Below, one piece after another: positions 1-9,057 of a stretch of DNA of 64,000 nucleotides. Each line of letters starts with the position of its first letter. The first letter of the stretch is position 1. The position numbers were made by a program, and so were the translations under genes. The stretch is from Bacteroides sp. MSB163 (GTDB lineage: Bacteria; Bacteroidota; Bacteroidia; Bacteroidales; Bacteroidaceae): positions 3,960,001-4,024,000 of the forward strand of contig NZ_CP143867.1 in NCBI RefSeq assembly GCF_036416795.1, written 5' to 3'. A model generated the notes under the pieces. The model made no database searches. It had not been told where the DNA came from and saw nothing but the letters and a program-made list of their open reading frames with translations.

Positions 1-2093
1 TTCCTTCGGCACGTTATGGGGATGTGACCAGTGGTGTTGTTCTGGTTAAGTCGAAAGCCGGGATACAACCTCTTACTATCGGTATTCGTCTGACAGCTAC
101 GGAGAAACTTGCTTCTGTGGGGAAGGGCATTGCGATCAGTAATAATGGGGGAACTCTCTATTTAGGAGCTGATTATGCACTTTCAAACCAATCGCCTCAA
201 GTCTTTGAAGAATCTTATCAAAGATTTGGAATCCAAGCGGCTTATGCGAAGGATTTCCGGTCGGCTACTTTGCGTCTTAATATGCGTGGTTATTGGATGA
301 AGGACAATGATAAAAGAGGGCAGAATACAGTGGATGGTGAATTTCGGAAATACCTGGATCAAAACATATCTTTTTCTGCTAACGGACAGTGGAAATTGAA
401 TCGCTCCTGGATTTCCAATCTTGAATATCAGCTAGGGTTTACGTATGGAAGCCAGAAGAATGAATCCAGTACATATTATTCGGGAACACAGCAAGTCACT
501 ACCTATACCGCACAGGCAGGTGAACATGCCGGAGTGTTCCTGCCTCCCCATTATTTCTCTCAGTTATCCGTTGAAGGCAAGCCATTGAGCGGAGATGTAT
601 CGTTGACTGCCAATCACAGAAAAACGATGGGTGAGAACATCAGTAACCATTTTCAACTGGGACTTCATGCTGAGGTGGAAGGGAATCGTGGAAAAGGAAT
701 CTGTTTCAATCCTCTTCGTCCTCCCTTGAAAATGCTCAGAGTGCGCACAAGGTCTTATCGGGATATACCTTTATTATATAAGTATTCTGCTTTTGCTGAA
801 AATCACTTTATTCTCCGTTATGGGAAGATGCGGACCGAAGTGCAGGCGGGAGTACGTTTTACTCAGTTGCCGACTAAGCGTCTACAACGGAACTTTTCTG
901 TTGATCCGCGTATCAATCTTTCCCAGATATTTATTGATAGGACGGATGATGCTTTTCTAAGTCGTTTCAGTGTACGTCTGGGGTGGGGATTGATGCATAA
1001 GATGCCTGTACTTGCTTATTTGTATCCCGATAAATCGTATACGGATATGAATTGTTTTACGTACAATGATGCTGAGAATAATCAGCGTCTGACCGTCATG
1101 CATACATTTGTAACTGACCGTAATTTTAACTCCGACTTGCGTTTGCCTGTTAATCAGAAGTTTGAAATAGGGGTAAATTTCCGGATAGGAGGTGTTACTG
1201 CGGATGTGGTATGGTTTAAGGAACATCTCAAAAATGGCTATTGCACCTCCCAACTTGCCGAACCTTTTTCCTATCGCCGCTATTCCCCCTTGATTAGTAA
1301 AGGAGAACAACCGGAATTGACGGATGAGGGTGTCATGAATGATGGTGAACTTCTTTCATATACTTTGAATACTACGTTTGCTACCTATTTATCACCCCAG
1401 AATGGTATAGAACAGGAAAAACAAGGTGTTGAGTATACCATTGGTCCGATTCATTCAAAGACGCTGCGTTCTTCATTTTACATAAGTGGCGGATATCTGG
1501 ATGTATGCGAAAAGAATACGGCACTTTCTGCCTTGCATCCCCAGATAGAAGTGAATGGAAAAGCTTACCCTTATGTAGGTATTTACGAAACAGGGTCTTC
1601 TGTTGCGAATACTCAAATCTGGCAGCAATTGAATAGCCGGTTTCAGTGTGTTACTCAAATTCCCGGAATCGGTTTGATCACAAGCCTAACGCTTCAGGCG
1701 GTGTGGATGGATAAACAACAGCGGGGAATGGAGAGTCGGTTTAATAATCCTGTGTACACGGATAATAATAATCAGAAGTGCTTGAATCCGGTTTATTATA
1801 TAGATGGAGAGGGAAACCAACATCCTTTCACGCCGGACATGGCGACGGATGAATGTTTTGCTGATTTAGTGATCAGAGCGAATACAACTACCGCTTTTCT
1901 GAAGGACTCGTATAAACCTTATTTCTTATTGAATCTTCGGGTTACTAAAGAGATAGGACGTCATGTTTCGGTTGCTTTTTGTGCTAATAACCTGCTGCAA
2001 TCCAATCCGAAACGATATCGGCAGAGCATACAGAAATATGCAGTTGTGAATCCGGATTTATATTATGGTGCGGAAATTAGTATCCGTTTTTAA
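1..2093 (+). CDS. TonB-dependent receptor, 5'-truncated by window edge
   Basis: Outer-membrane ligand-gated importer powered by TonB. The frame is open back to base 3, and its first visible residues (PSARYGDVTSGVVLVKSKAG) are the typical end of a plug domain, so the signal peptide and most of the plug lie outside the window. The GTG at base 24 is not the real start. The rest (about 690 residues) is beta-barrel: alternating aromatic and polar strands, and a C-terminus ending in Phe (GAEISIRF), as outer-membrane barrels do. The gene lies 38 bp upstream of a DUF4876 lipoprotein gene and then a second barrel, most likely in one operon. No carbohydrate-active enzyme or SusD partner is visible, so this is probably not a classical glycan locus. 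The ligand is unknown; a metal complex or cofactor is possible given the redox proteins nearby (inference). Confidence 0.88.
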   Translation, partial: PSARYGDVTSGVVLVKSKAGIQPLTIGIRLTATEKLASVGKGIAISNNGGTLYLGADYALSNQSPQVFEESYQRFGIQAAYAKDFRSATLRLNMRGYWMKDNDKRGQNTVDGEFRKYLDQNISFSANGQWKLNRSWISNLEYQLGFTYGSQKNESSTYYSGTQQVTTYTAQAGEHAGVFLPPHYFSQLSVEGKPLSGDVSLTANHRKTMGENISNHFQLGLHAEVEGNRGKGICFNPLRPPLKMLRVRTRSYRDIPLLYKYSAFAENHFILRYGKMRTEVQAGVRFTQLPTKRLQRNFSVDPRINLSQIFIDRTDDAFLSRFSVRLGWGLMHKMPVLAYLYPDKSYTDMNCFTYNDAENNQRLTVMHTFVTDRNFNSDLRLPVNQKFEIGVNFRIGGVTADVVWFKEHLKNGYCTSQLAEPFSYRRYSPLISKGEQPELTDEGVMNDGELLSYTLNTTFATYLSPQNGIEQEKQGVEYTIGPIHSKTLRSSFYISGGYLDVCEKNTALSALHPQIEVNGKAYPYVGIYETGSSVANTQIWQQLNSRFQCVTQIPGIGLITSLTLQAVWMDKQQRGMESRFNNPVYTDNNNQKCLNPVYYIDGEGNQHPFTPDMATDECFADLVIRANTTTAFLKDSYKPYFLLNLRVTKEIGRHVSVAFCANNLLQSNPKRYRQSIQKYAVVNPDLYYGAEISIRF

Positions 2094-2131
2094 AGTTAGT
2101 ATTTGTATTGAACTTAAGATATTGAAAGAGA

Positions 2132-3307
2132 ATGAAATATTATGTATTGTTTTTCTTCGTGTTATTCTTCTGTGCTTGTACCGGGGATGAGAATCGTTCT
2201 TCATGTTCAGTGAGTGTCCAACTACTTTCTCCTACGGATGAAGTGACCTTGCCTTTCGAAGAGATGGAGGTGGTATTGACAAATAAGGATCAAGGTACGG
2301 TTTATACCTCTTCATGTTCTTCTGATGGAGTAGCTTTGTTTAGTGTGGAATATGGATATTATACAGTTGCCGTACATTATCAATCTGCTTCCGGAATTAT
2401 TTTCAGTGGAAGATTGGAATCTTTGTCGTTATTGCCCGAACAAGGTGAAGAAGTGATGAAAGTTCAGTTGCAACTGGCGCGCTCTAAAATAAACGCATTG
2501 GTCATTAAAGAGATTTATTATGTGGGCTGTAAAGGAGAGTTGGGAGCAGATTATCAGGCTGATCAATATGTTACACTCTATAATAACTCTGATGAGACTG
2601 TATATCTGGATGGATTGTGTTTGGCTTTGGTGGATCCGATGCCGGGTATTGTATCTCCCTGGGTGAAATATACGGATATGAAACGGATTCCGGTTGCTGA
2701 TATGACCTGGCAATTTCCGGGTAGCGGTAAGGAGTATCCTTTATTGCCCGGAGCGGAAACTACCATTGCAACGAATGCTGTAGATCATACCGGAGGCGAA
2801 TATCAACATGCCAATTCGGTTGACTTATCTAAAGTTGACTGGGGATTCTGGCATGTAAGCCTGAGCAAACAGAACATAGCACCCGGTGTGAAACCATTAA
2901 ATCTGCTTTTAAATCTTAACTCGACTGCATGGATGTATTCATTTCCGGTGGTTGGACCCACATTCATGATATTTGGATTTGAAGGCGTTAGTGCAAAGGA
3001 ATATGTAAATAATCCATTGAACAGGGAAAACAGGCCCCAAGCTTCTAATAGGACTAAATTTTATTTGATGATTCCGAAAGAGTGGGTGATTGATTGTGTG
3101 GAGTGTGTGGAAAATGAAGCCAAGCTTGCCAATAAGCGTGTGCCTGATGAACTGAACCATGAACCTGTGTATATTCCGGAAGGAGATTATTCAGGGAAAT
3201 CGTTGATACGTAAAAGCGCAGCATCAACCAACGGGCATTTCATTTATCAGGATACGAACAATGCGGCAGGGGACTTTATCGTATCCGAACCGTCTTTGAA
3301 AAAATAA
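2132..3307 (+). CDS. DUF4876-type lipoprotein
   Basis: 391 residues with a lipoprotein signal: a hydrophobic stretch followed by FFCAC, with lipidated Cys near residue 16. An early domain (about 25-115) is beta-rich and resembles a carboxypeptidase-regulatory or Ig-like fold. The region starting IKEIYYVG (about 130) and continuing DQYVTLYNNSDETVYLDGL looks like the LTD-like fold that I associate with Bacteroidetes DUF4876 proteins. Such proteins are typically encoded with a TonB receptor, as here. It sits 38 bp after the receptor and 10 bp before the next barrel gene. It is probably on the cell surface or in the periplasm, as a binding or scaffold partner of the receptor (inference). The family assignment is from memory of the motif, not a search. 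Confidence 0.7.
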   Translation: MKYYVLFFFVLFFCACTGDENRSSCSVSVQLLSPTDEVTLPFEEMEVVLTNKDQGTVYTSSCSSDGVALFSVEYGYYTVAVHYQSASGIIFSGRLESLSLLPEQGEEVMKVQLQLARSKINALVIKEIYYVGCKGELGADYQADQYVTLYNNSDETVYLDGLCLALVDPMPGIVSPWVKYTDMKRIPVADMTWQFPGSGKEYPLLPGAETTIATNAVDHTGGEYQHANSVDLSKVDWGFWHVSLSKQNIAPGVKPLNLLLNLNSTAWMYSFPVVGPTFMIFGFEGVSAKEYVNNPLNRENRPQASNRTKFYLMIPKEWVIDCVECVENEAKLANKRVPDELNHEPVYIPEGDYSGKSLIRKSAASTNGHFIYQDTNNAAGDFIVSEPSLKK

Positions 3308-3317
3308 GCAAGCAACT

Positions 3318-4856
3318 ATGCGGAGTACATTATTTATTTTATGGCTTCTGTCAGCGATTACCGTATATGCGCAGTCTGATTCATTGCATATCTATTCTAT
3401 GCAAGAGGTTTATCTGCAGAATAATTGGCTGACAGGAGCTAATCCGGTAGGAATGTCATTCAACCGTTTCCGCTCGTTCTCTGTGGCGGAAGTGGGGTAT
3501 AGGTTTGAAGATGGAAACTTTGGTAATGTCAGTTTGCCGGCTTCATCCAATAAGTATACGGTGTTTGGTGAATCCTACCAAACTATAGGCAATGTCTCTT
3601 TATATGGAAAAATAGGATATGTGAATAACCGGAAGCAAGAGGTGAATTGGAATGGGATGACCGGTGACTGCTGGCGTGGAATAAATCTTTGTGACTCAGT
3701 GAGTGGCGATCAACGTTCGGAACAATACCAACTGTCCGGTGCATTTTCATTACCCGTTTCTTCGCATTGGCTGATTGGTTCGAGGTTTGATTATTTAGTT
3801 GACCTGAATGCCAAGGATACAGATCCCCGGAATGAAAACCAGTGGATGGAGTGGAAAATAACTCCCGGAGTTGGTTATGAGTGTGGAAGTCATCGTTTGG
3901 GTGCTTCCATATTCTATGGCAATCGTAAAGAAACGGTGGATTATCAGAATATAGGTACTCATACGACATATCCTTTCTTAGTTTCTTATCCGTTAGGGTA
4001 CTTTAAAACTTTGCCTAAAGGGGAAAACATAAAATGGTATTATTCTGCACAGGAATTCGGAGGATTCTTACAAGAAGAGGGAGTTTATGGACGCTTCCGG
4101 CTATTTCAACAGATAGGAGGGAGCCTTGTCAGACAAAATACAGTAAGTGACCGTATACAAAACAAGAAAGAAGGTGAAACAGATGGCTGGAAACTGGATT
4201 ATAAAGGTGTAGGTTCATTAGTTTCTTCGTTGAATCGACACGAATGGAGTTGTAAAGTTTTGTTTGACAAGTCGGATAGTTATGATCTTTTGCAGCAGCA
4301 GGAAGAGAACATGGGTACATGGCATTCTTCGGGGAAGGTTCTCCGTTCTACTGCCCGTATTACTGAATATGGGTTGACTTATGGTTACTATCAACTTTAT
4401 AATGAGTGGAATAGTCGTTATTCTATCGTTTCGGGAATTGACTTTAAGCAGACAAAAAGTCAATTGCTTTTTTATCCGGCTGAATATTCGCAAACTGTAT
4501 GCCGTTTTACTACATATTCTACATTTACTAGGAATTTCTTATTATCTAATGCTCGAATTGATTTAACTATTGGGGCAGAGTACGGTAAAGGAGGTGGAAC
4601 TATGATAGCTGAAAAACAGTTGCAATCAGGACAAAATACGCCCGCAATCAAATTATGGCAGAATATGGATCGATTGGAACAGGAGTACAATTACTTAACA
4701 GAGCCCAGATGGGCATTACATTTATCTCTAACTTATACTCATACAGCTTCTTTTAATTGGTTTGCCCGACTGACGGTGGGATATGAAAATGCTTCTAAAA
4801 ATCTTTTTAATTCAAATAAAGAAAATATTTCTATACAAATAGGATTGTTTTTCTAA
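3318..4856 (+). CDS. DUF6850-type outer-membrane beta-barrel protein
   Basis: 512 residues with a cleavable signal peptide (about 19 residues, ending TVYAQS). The mature part has alternating amphipathic strands and ends in FF (IQIGLFF), which fits an outer-membrane barrel without a plug. It begins only 10 bp after the DUF4876 gene, so the two are co-transcribed. The pairing TonB receptor, DUF4876 lipoprotein, DUF6850 barrel recurs in Bacteroidetes as I recall it; the biochemical role is unknown to me. An alternative is a generic porin-like protein. It lacks any TonB box or plug motif. Confidence 0.65.
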   Translation: MRSTLFILWLLSAITVYAQSDSLHIYSMQEVYLQNNWLTGANPVGMSFNRFRSFSVAEVGYRFEDGNFGNVSLPASSNKYTVFGESYQTIGNVSLYGKIGYVNNRKQEVNWNGMTGDCWRGINLCDSVSGDQRSEQYQLSGAFSLPVSSHWLIGSRFDYLVDLNAKDTDPRNENQWMEWKITPGVGYECGSHRLGASIFYGNRKETVDYQNIGTHTTYPFLVSYPLGYFKTLPKGENIKWYYSAQEFGGFLQEEGVYGRFRLFQQIGGSLVRQNTVSDRIQNKKEGETDGWKLDYKGVGSLVSSLNRHEWSCKVLFDKSDSYDLLQQQEENMGTWHSSGKVLRSTARITEYGLTYGYYQLYNEWNSRYSIVSGIDFKQTKSQLLFYPAEYSQTVCRFTTYSTFTRNFLLSNARIDLTIGAEYGKGGGTMIAEKQLQSGQNTPAIKLWQNMDRLEQEYNYLTEPRWALHLSLTYTHTASFNWFARLTVGYENASKNLFNSNKENISIQIGLFF

Positions 4857-4874
4857 ATAGATTCCGTAGTTTTG
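4844..4874 (+). promoter_or_regulatory. Bacteroidetes-type promoter for the ferredoxin gene
   Basis: The -33 element ATTG (4844-4847) and the -7 element TAGTTTTG (4867-4874) are separated by 19 bp. This matches TTTG-N19-21-TAnnTTTG with one change in the -33 box. The -33 box lies inside the last codons of the upstream barrel gene, so the ferredoxin and regulator can be transcribed independently of the receptor operon. Confidence 0.55.
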
Positions 4875-4902
4875 AAGCGACTAACTCAAAAACAACAAAG
4901 TT

Positions 4903-5130
4903 ATGGAAAAGAAAGAAAATTTGGATGGCCGGAATTTAGGTCCGGGACCTGTCGGTAGATGGATTATTTACATTGACAAATGTACGGGATGTGGTGAATG
5001 TGTGGATGCTTGCAGTTTGGAACTTCTTTACATTGAAAATGAAAAAGTTAAAATGACAGAAGAGAGATACTGTACTGAATGTGAAGATTGTGCTAGTGCT
5101 TGTGCATTCAGGGCTATAACCTTTAGATAG
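4903..5130 (+). CDS. dicluster 4Fe-4S ferredoxin
   Basis: 75-residue cytoplasmic electron carrier. Two cysteine motifs are visible: CTGCGECVDAC (residues about 27-37) and CTECEDCASAC (about 56-66), each CxxCxxCxxxC as in bacterial ferredoxins with two [4Fe-4S] clusters. The usual Pro after the fourth Cys is missing in both motifs. There is no signal peptide. It is 9 bp upstream of a TPR-AraC regulator gene and has its own promoter at 4844-4874. It may supply electrons to a reductase linked to whatever the upstream receptor imports (inference). Confidence 0.88.
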   Translation: MEKKENLDGRNLGPGPVGRWIIYIDKCTGCGECVDACSLELLYIENEKVKMTEERYCTECEDCASACAFRAITFR

Positions 5131-5139
5131 TTATACCAA

Positions 5140-7050
5140 GTGAAGAGTTTCTATCTATTTCTTTTTCTGTTCTTATGCAGTGCTTGTTCTAATTCAGGTA
5201 AAAGAGAAGTTTTGGATGAAGAATTGTCAAAGATGCCGATATTATCAGTTTCTTTTGATTCTTTATTATCTGAGGTCAAAAAAATGTCAGATCGGGATAG
5301 AATAGCATCTATAATTAAAATATCGTATAGAAACGAAGAAGAGATAGATGGAATACAAAAGCAGAAACGACTTTTAATAGAGGTGTTGCCTTTAAGCTCT
5401 GGTGAAAATAGAAAGAAAATTTTGCTTCAATTAGTTACGATTTATAGTAATTTGGATAGATTTGGAATTTCAGGTGCTTATTTAGAGGGGCTTAAATGGA
5501 TAGAGATGTTGGAAGCCAATCATTCACTTTCACAGAAGGAAGAATGGCAGGTGAATGAAATGAAAGCATTATTGCTTAACGAACGGGGAAATCAAGAAAA
5601 ATTTCTTTCTATTTGGTATAAATTATTGAAACAATATCGTGAGGCTGATAAGCCAGAAGATATAGGTAAGTGTCTTCTGACTATCGCAAAACATTTTGTG
5701 ATGTTGGAAGATTACGATAATGCATTGCCATTATATGAAGAGGCTTATCAATTAGCTGTAAAGCATGAACTTGTAGACTTACAAAAATCCTCCGGTATAA
5801 TGTTGATAAAATATTTATGTGCGACAGGCTATTATTCTGAGTCATTGGAGTATTATAATAAGATTAAGAACAATCAGGAAATAATCTCGAATTCTTCAAT
5901 GCAGAATGAAGTTGTAAAAAGCTATATGGAGCTTAATAAGCCTGATAGTGCACGTATTTACTTAGCTGCAAGGTTGTTATCAGAAAGAGGCGATAAGATT
6001 GTTCTAAACAGTATGATGGCTGAAACCTATATTCCAGAAGGACAGGAAGATTCCGCTTTTGTGTTTTTGGATAGGGCTATGAAATCTTATAAAGAGAAAG
6101 CGAAGAACTGTCAAAAACAAGGTAAAGAAGCCATCTTGCCTAATTGTTTTTTATCTCCTTGTTATTTATTTGCTGATTTATTGTGGAAAAAAGGTAAGAT
6201 TCAACAAGCAAGTCAATATTATATGATTGTTGAACCTTTAATGAAAGAGAGGGTTAAAACGCCCGTTCGGATGGAGCTCCAAATAAAAGCCCTTACCAAT
6301 TTTAGTTCTTTCTGCCGTGAAACTAAGCAATATGAAAAAGCTCTTAATTTATTAGCTCGACGAGATTCAGTTCTGCAAATGTATTTGGAATTTAAAGCGA
6401 AGAACGATAAAAAGAATTATGCAGAGCGTTTAAAGATTCAGGAATTGAAACACGAATTAAATGAGAGTGAAGATGCAAATAGAGTAAATACACATGTGGC
6501 TGCAATCTGTATTTTTCTATTAGTGATTTCTGTAGCAGCCACATTCAAGTCCATATCTATGTACCGTAAGTTGAAGAAACAAGGTGCCGTAAATTATAGA
6601 CTTCAAGGAATGATTAAGAAATGCGATGAAGGAAATGCGTCTGAATCACATTCTGCATCTATGGATCAATATGAACTCTTATTTTGGCAAGCCTTACATA
6701 AAGTTCGTGATGAACAATACTTCCTCAAAAGTGACCTTACAATAGAAATGTTGGCTGATATACTGAATACGAATCGTTCTTATTTATCGGTTAGCATCAA
6801 TAGATTCTGTGATAAAGGCTTCAGTGTTTGGCTGAATAATTTCCGTATTCAGCATGCCGAACAACTGATGAGAGAAAATCCTTCAATTGCTCTTAAAGAT
6901 TTACCGGAGCAGTGTGGTTATGCAACCACTGGTACTTTTGTTCGGAACTTTAAGAGGTGTCATAACATGAGTCCAAGTGAATTTATGAATAAACTTCTTA
7001 TAGAACAAACGTTTCCTAAAGTAGAGAGGACTTCTTCAACTACCCATTGA
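5140..7050 (+). CDS. membrane TPR-AraC transcriptional regulator
   Basis: 636 residues. The GTG start gives an N-terminal hydrophobic stretch ending LCSAC, which resembles a lipobox. Residues about 40-440 are helical TPR-like repeats (for example AKHFVMLEDYDNALPLYEEAY), then one transmembrane segment (about 452-472, VAAICIFLLVISVAATF), and a C-terminal AraC/XylS-type helix-turn-helix (about 520-620, with LADILNTNRSYLS and FVRNFKRCHNMSPSEF). The order predicts a periplasmic sensor joined through the membrane to a cytoplasmic DNA-binding domain. This domain plan is common in Bacteroides but the ligands are mostly unknown. Position after the receptor operon suggests it controls it. A similar protein is encoded at 22901-24637. 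Confidence 0.82.
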   Translation: MKSFYLFLFLFLCSACSNSGKREVLDEELSKMPILSVSFDSLLSEVKKMSDRDRIASIIKISYRNEEEIDGIQKQKRLLIEVLPLSSGENRKKILLQLVTIYSNLDRFGISGAYLEGLKWIEMLEANHSLSQKEEWQVNEMKALLLNERGNQEKFLSIWYKLLKQYREADKPEDIGKCLLTIAKHFVMLEDYDNALPLYEEAYQLAVKHELVDLQKSSGIMLIKYLCATGYYSESLEYYNKIKNNQEIISNSSMQNEVVKSYMELNKPDSARIYLAARLLSERGDKIVLNSMMAETYIPEGQEDSAFVFLDRAMKSYKEKAKNCQKQGKEAILPNCFLSPCYLFADLLWKKGKIQQASQYYMIVEPLMKERVKTPVRMELQIKALTNFSSFCRETKQYEKALNLLARRDSVLQMYLEFKAKNDKKNYAERLKIQELKHELNESEDANRVNTHVAAICIFLLVISVAATFKSISMYRKLKKQGAVNYRLQGMIKKCDEGNASESHSASMDQYELLFWQALHKVRDEQYFLKSDLTIEMLADILNTNRSYLSVSINRFCDKGFSVWLNNFRIQHAEQLMRENPSIALKDLPEQCGYATTGTFVRNFKRCHNMSPSEFMNKLLIEQTFPKVERTSSTTH

Positions 7051-7171
7051 TAAGTTGTTTAGCGATAAAGACTTTACTTTCATTTCTCTTTTTTGATAAG
7101 TGTCGGAGTTTTCAGTAAATTGATTATCTTTGAGCACATTAAATGATTAATAACTTAATTATTCTATATCA

Positions 7172-7828
7172 ATGAAAACAACGATTTTATTACCGGTAAT
7201 CAGTCTTTTCTTATTCCTTGCATCTTGCACGAATCCCAGTGATAAGAAAGTAAATGATCAAACTTCCGAATCCTCCGAAAGTGGTGTAACCTTTACTGAT
7301 TGGAGATCTCGTTACGATAAACTTGAATCCTCCGATTTGCCCGACAATGTGATTCAACTGATTGGTAAAGAGTGGATGCTTGTAACGGCAGGCGATGAAA
7401 GTTCCTATAATACAATGACTGCCAGTTGGGGTGGTATGGGGTACATTTGGGAACGTCCTTCTACTTTTATTTTTATACGCGATACCCGCTATACTTATCA
7501 ATTCCTCCAACAGCATGAGAGTTTCACCCTCAGCTTCTTTAATGAAAAATATCGCAATGCCCTGCGTATATGCGGTACGATGTCAGGAAGGAATACGGAT
7601 AAGGTGAAAGAGACCGGACTTACTCCTCTAGAAACTCCTTCAGGATTAATGAGCTTTGAAGAAGCACGAATGATTATTGAGTGCAAAAAGATGTTTGTTC
7701 AGGAGTTGGACTATGGCAACCTGGTCGAACCTTATAAATCACAAATCATGGAGGAAGCTTATAAAAACGAACCTTCCAAACATCAAATGTTTATTTCAGA
7801 AATCGTCAATATTTGGATTAAGAAATAA
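7172..7828 (+). CDS. flavin reductase-like lipoprotein (FMN-binding split barrel)
   Basis: 218 residues with a lipoprotein signal (FLASC, Cys near 19). The remainder matches the flavin reductase / flavoredoxin family: LIGKEWMLVTAGDESSYNTMTASWGG, then RPSTFIFIRDTRYTYQFL and SFTLSFFNEKYRNALRICG. Family members bind FMN and reduce flavins or metal compounds, usually in the cytoplasm; here the signal implies export and lipid anchoring. A -7 box TATCTTTG lies at 7125-7132, about 40 bp upstream of the ATG, without a clear -33. It follows the ferredoxin and regulator genes, so a redox role connected to the receptor cluster is possible (inference). Confidence 0.82.
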   Translation: MKTTILLPVISLFLFLASCTNPSDKKVNDQTSESSESGVTFTDWRSRYDKLESSDLPDNVIQLIGKEWMLVTAGDESSYNTMTASWGGMGYIWERPSTFIFIRDTRYTYQFLQQHESFTLSFFNEKYRNALRICGTMSGRNTDKVKETGLTPLETPSGLMSFEEARMIIECKKMFVQELDYGNLVEPYKSQIMEEAYKNEPSKHQMFISEIVNIWIKK

Positions 7829-7895
7829 TATTCAACGAAATTTTGGTCAATTATTCCTTTTCATTGGTAAAAGACCAAAGTGTTTTTAGCCAATT

Positions 7896-7926
7896 CTTGG
7901 AATTCATAGTCTTTTCTGTATATTTG
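7896..7926 (+). promoter_or_regulatory. promoter of fabH
   Basis: CTTG (7896-7899), 19 bp, TATATTTG (7919-7926). The -7 element is a perfect TAnnTTTG. The predicted leader to the ATG at 8001 is about 65 nt. Confidence 0.6.
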
Positions 7927-8000
7927 CGCCCGCATTTTCTTAAGTATCACTTATATATAATTGTCCCTATAATCAGAATTTACTAAACTAGGTAGAGTTT

Positions 8001-9008
8001 ATGGAGAAAATAAACGCAGTAATTACAGGAGTCGGAGGATATATACCCGATTATATCCTAACCAATGATGAGATTTCCAAAATGGTCGATACTACCGATG
8101 AATGGATTATGGGGCGTATAGGCATAAAGGAAAGACGTATTTTGCATGAAGAGGGACTGGGAACTTCGTATATGGCCCGCAAAGCTGCCAAACAGTTAAT
8201 GCAACGTACGAATTCTCAACCGGATGAAATTGATCTGGTGATTGTTGCTACTACCACTCCTGACTATCGTTTACCTTCTACAGCCTCCATCTTGTGTGAG
8301 CGACTGGGATTGAAACGTGCTTTTGCTTTCGATGTACAAGCAGTTTGCAGCGGTTTCCTGTATGCACTGGAAACGGGAGCAAACTTTATTCGCTCGGGAA
8401 ACTACAAGAAGATTATTGTGGTAGGGGCTGAGAAAATGTCTTCAATCATAGATTATACGGATCGTGCCACTTGTCCCATTTTCGGTGATGGGGCGGCAGC
8501 CTTCATGCTGGAACCTACTACGGAAGATTTAGGTGTAATGGATTCAGTGCTGAGAACAGATGGTAAGGGACTGCCTTTCCTACATATTAAAGCGGGTGGC
8601 TCTGTATGTACTCCTTCGTATTATACGCTGGATAATCACATGCATTACATTTATCAGGAAGGGCGTACGGTTTTCAAATATGCCGTGGCCAATATGGCTA
8701 ATGCTTGTGAAGCTGTCATTGAAAGAAACTATTTAAGTAAAGACGATATTGACTGGGTAATTCCCCACCAGGCCAACCAGCGCATTATCACTGCTGTAAC
8801 GCAACGTCTGGAGATTCCAACCGAGAAAGTGATGGTTAATATAGAACGTTATGGCAATACGAGTGCCGCCACACTTCCGCTTTGTATCTGGGATTTTGAA
8901 GATAAGCTAAAGAAAGGCGATAACCTCATTTTTACAGCATTTGGGGCAGGGTTTGCCTGGGGTGCTATTTATGTAAAGTGGGGATATGATGGAAAAAAGG
9001 AGTCATAA
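8001..9008 (+). CDS. fabH: 3-oxoacyl-ACP synthase III
   Basis: 335 residues, the normal length for FabH. It condenses an acyl-CoA with malonyl-ACP to start fatty acid synthesis in the cytoplasm. The catalytic triad is present: Cys116 in DVQAVCSGF, His256 in IPHQANQRI and Asn286 in ERYGNTSAA. In Bacteroides the substrate may include branched-chain primers (family knowledge). It stands outside a fab operon here, with its own promoter and a glutamine synthetase gene 49 bp downstream. Bacteroidetes often have more than one FabH, so this may be a secondary copy. Confidence 0.93.
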   Translation: MEKINAVITGVGGYIPDYILTNDEISKMVDTTDEWIMGRIGIKERRILHEEGLGTSYMARKAAKQLMQRTNSQPDEIDLVIVATTTPDYRLPSTASILCERLGLKRAFAFDVQAVCSGFLYALETGANFIRSGNYKKIIVVGAEKMSSIIDYTDRATCPIFGDGAAAFMLEPTTEDLGVMDSVLRTDGKGLPFLHIKAGGSVCTPSYYTLDNHMHYIYQEGRTVFKYAVANMANACEAVIERNYLSKDDIDWVIPHQANQRIITAVTQRLEIPTEKVMVNIERYGNTSAATLPLCIWDFEDKLKKGDNLIFTAFGAGFAWGAIYVKWGYDGKKES

Positions 9009-9057
9009 CATGACAACACATTGTTAACCATACAATAACTTAAAAAACAACCAACGT

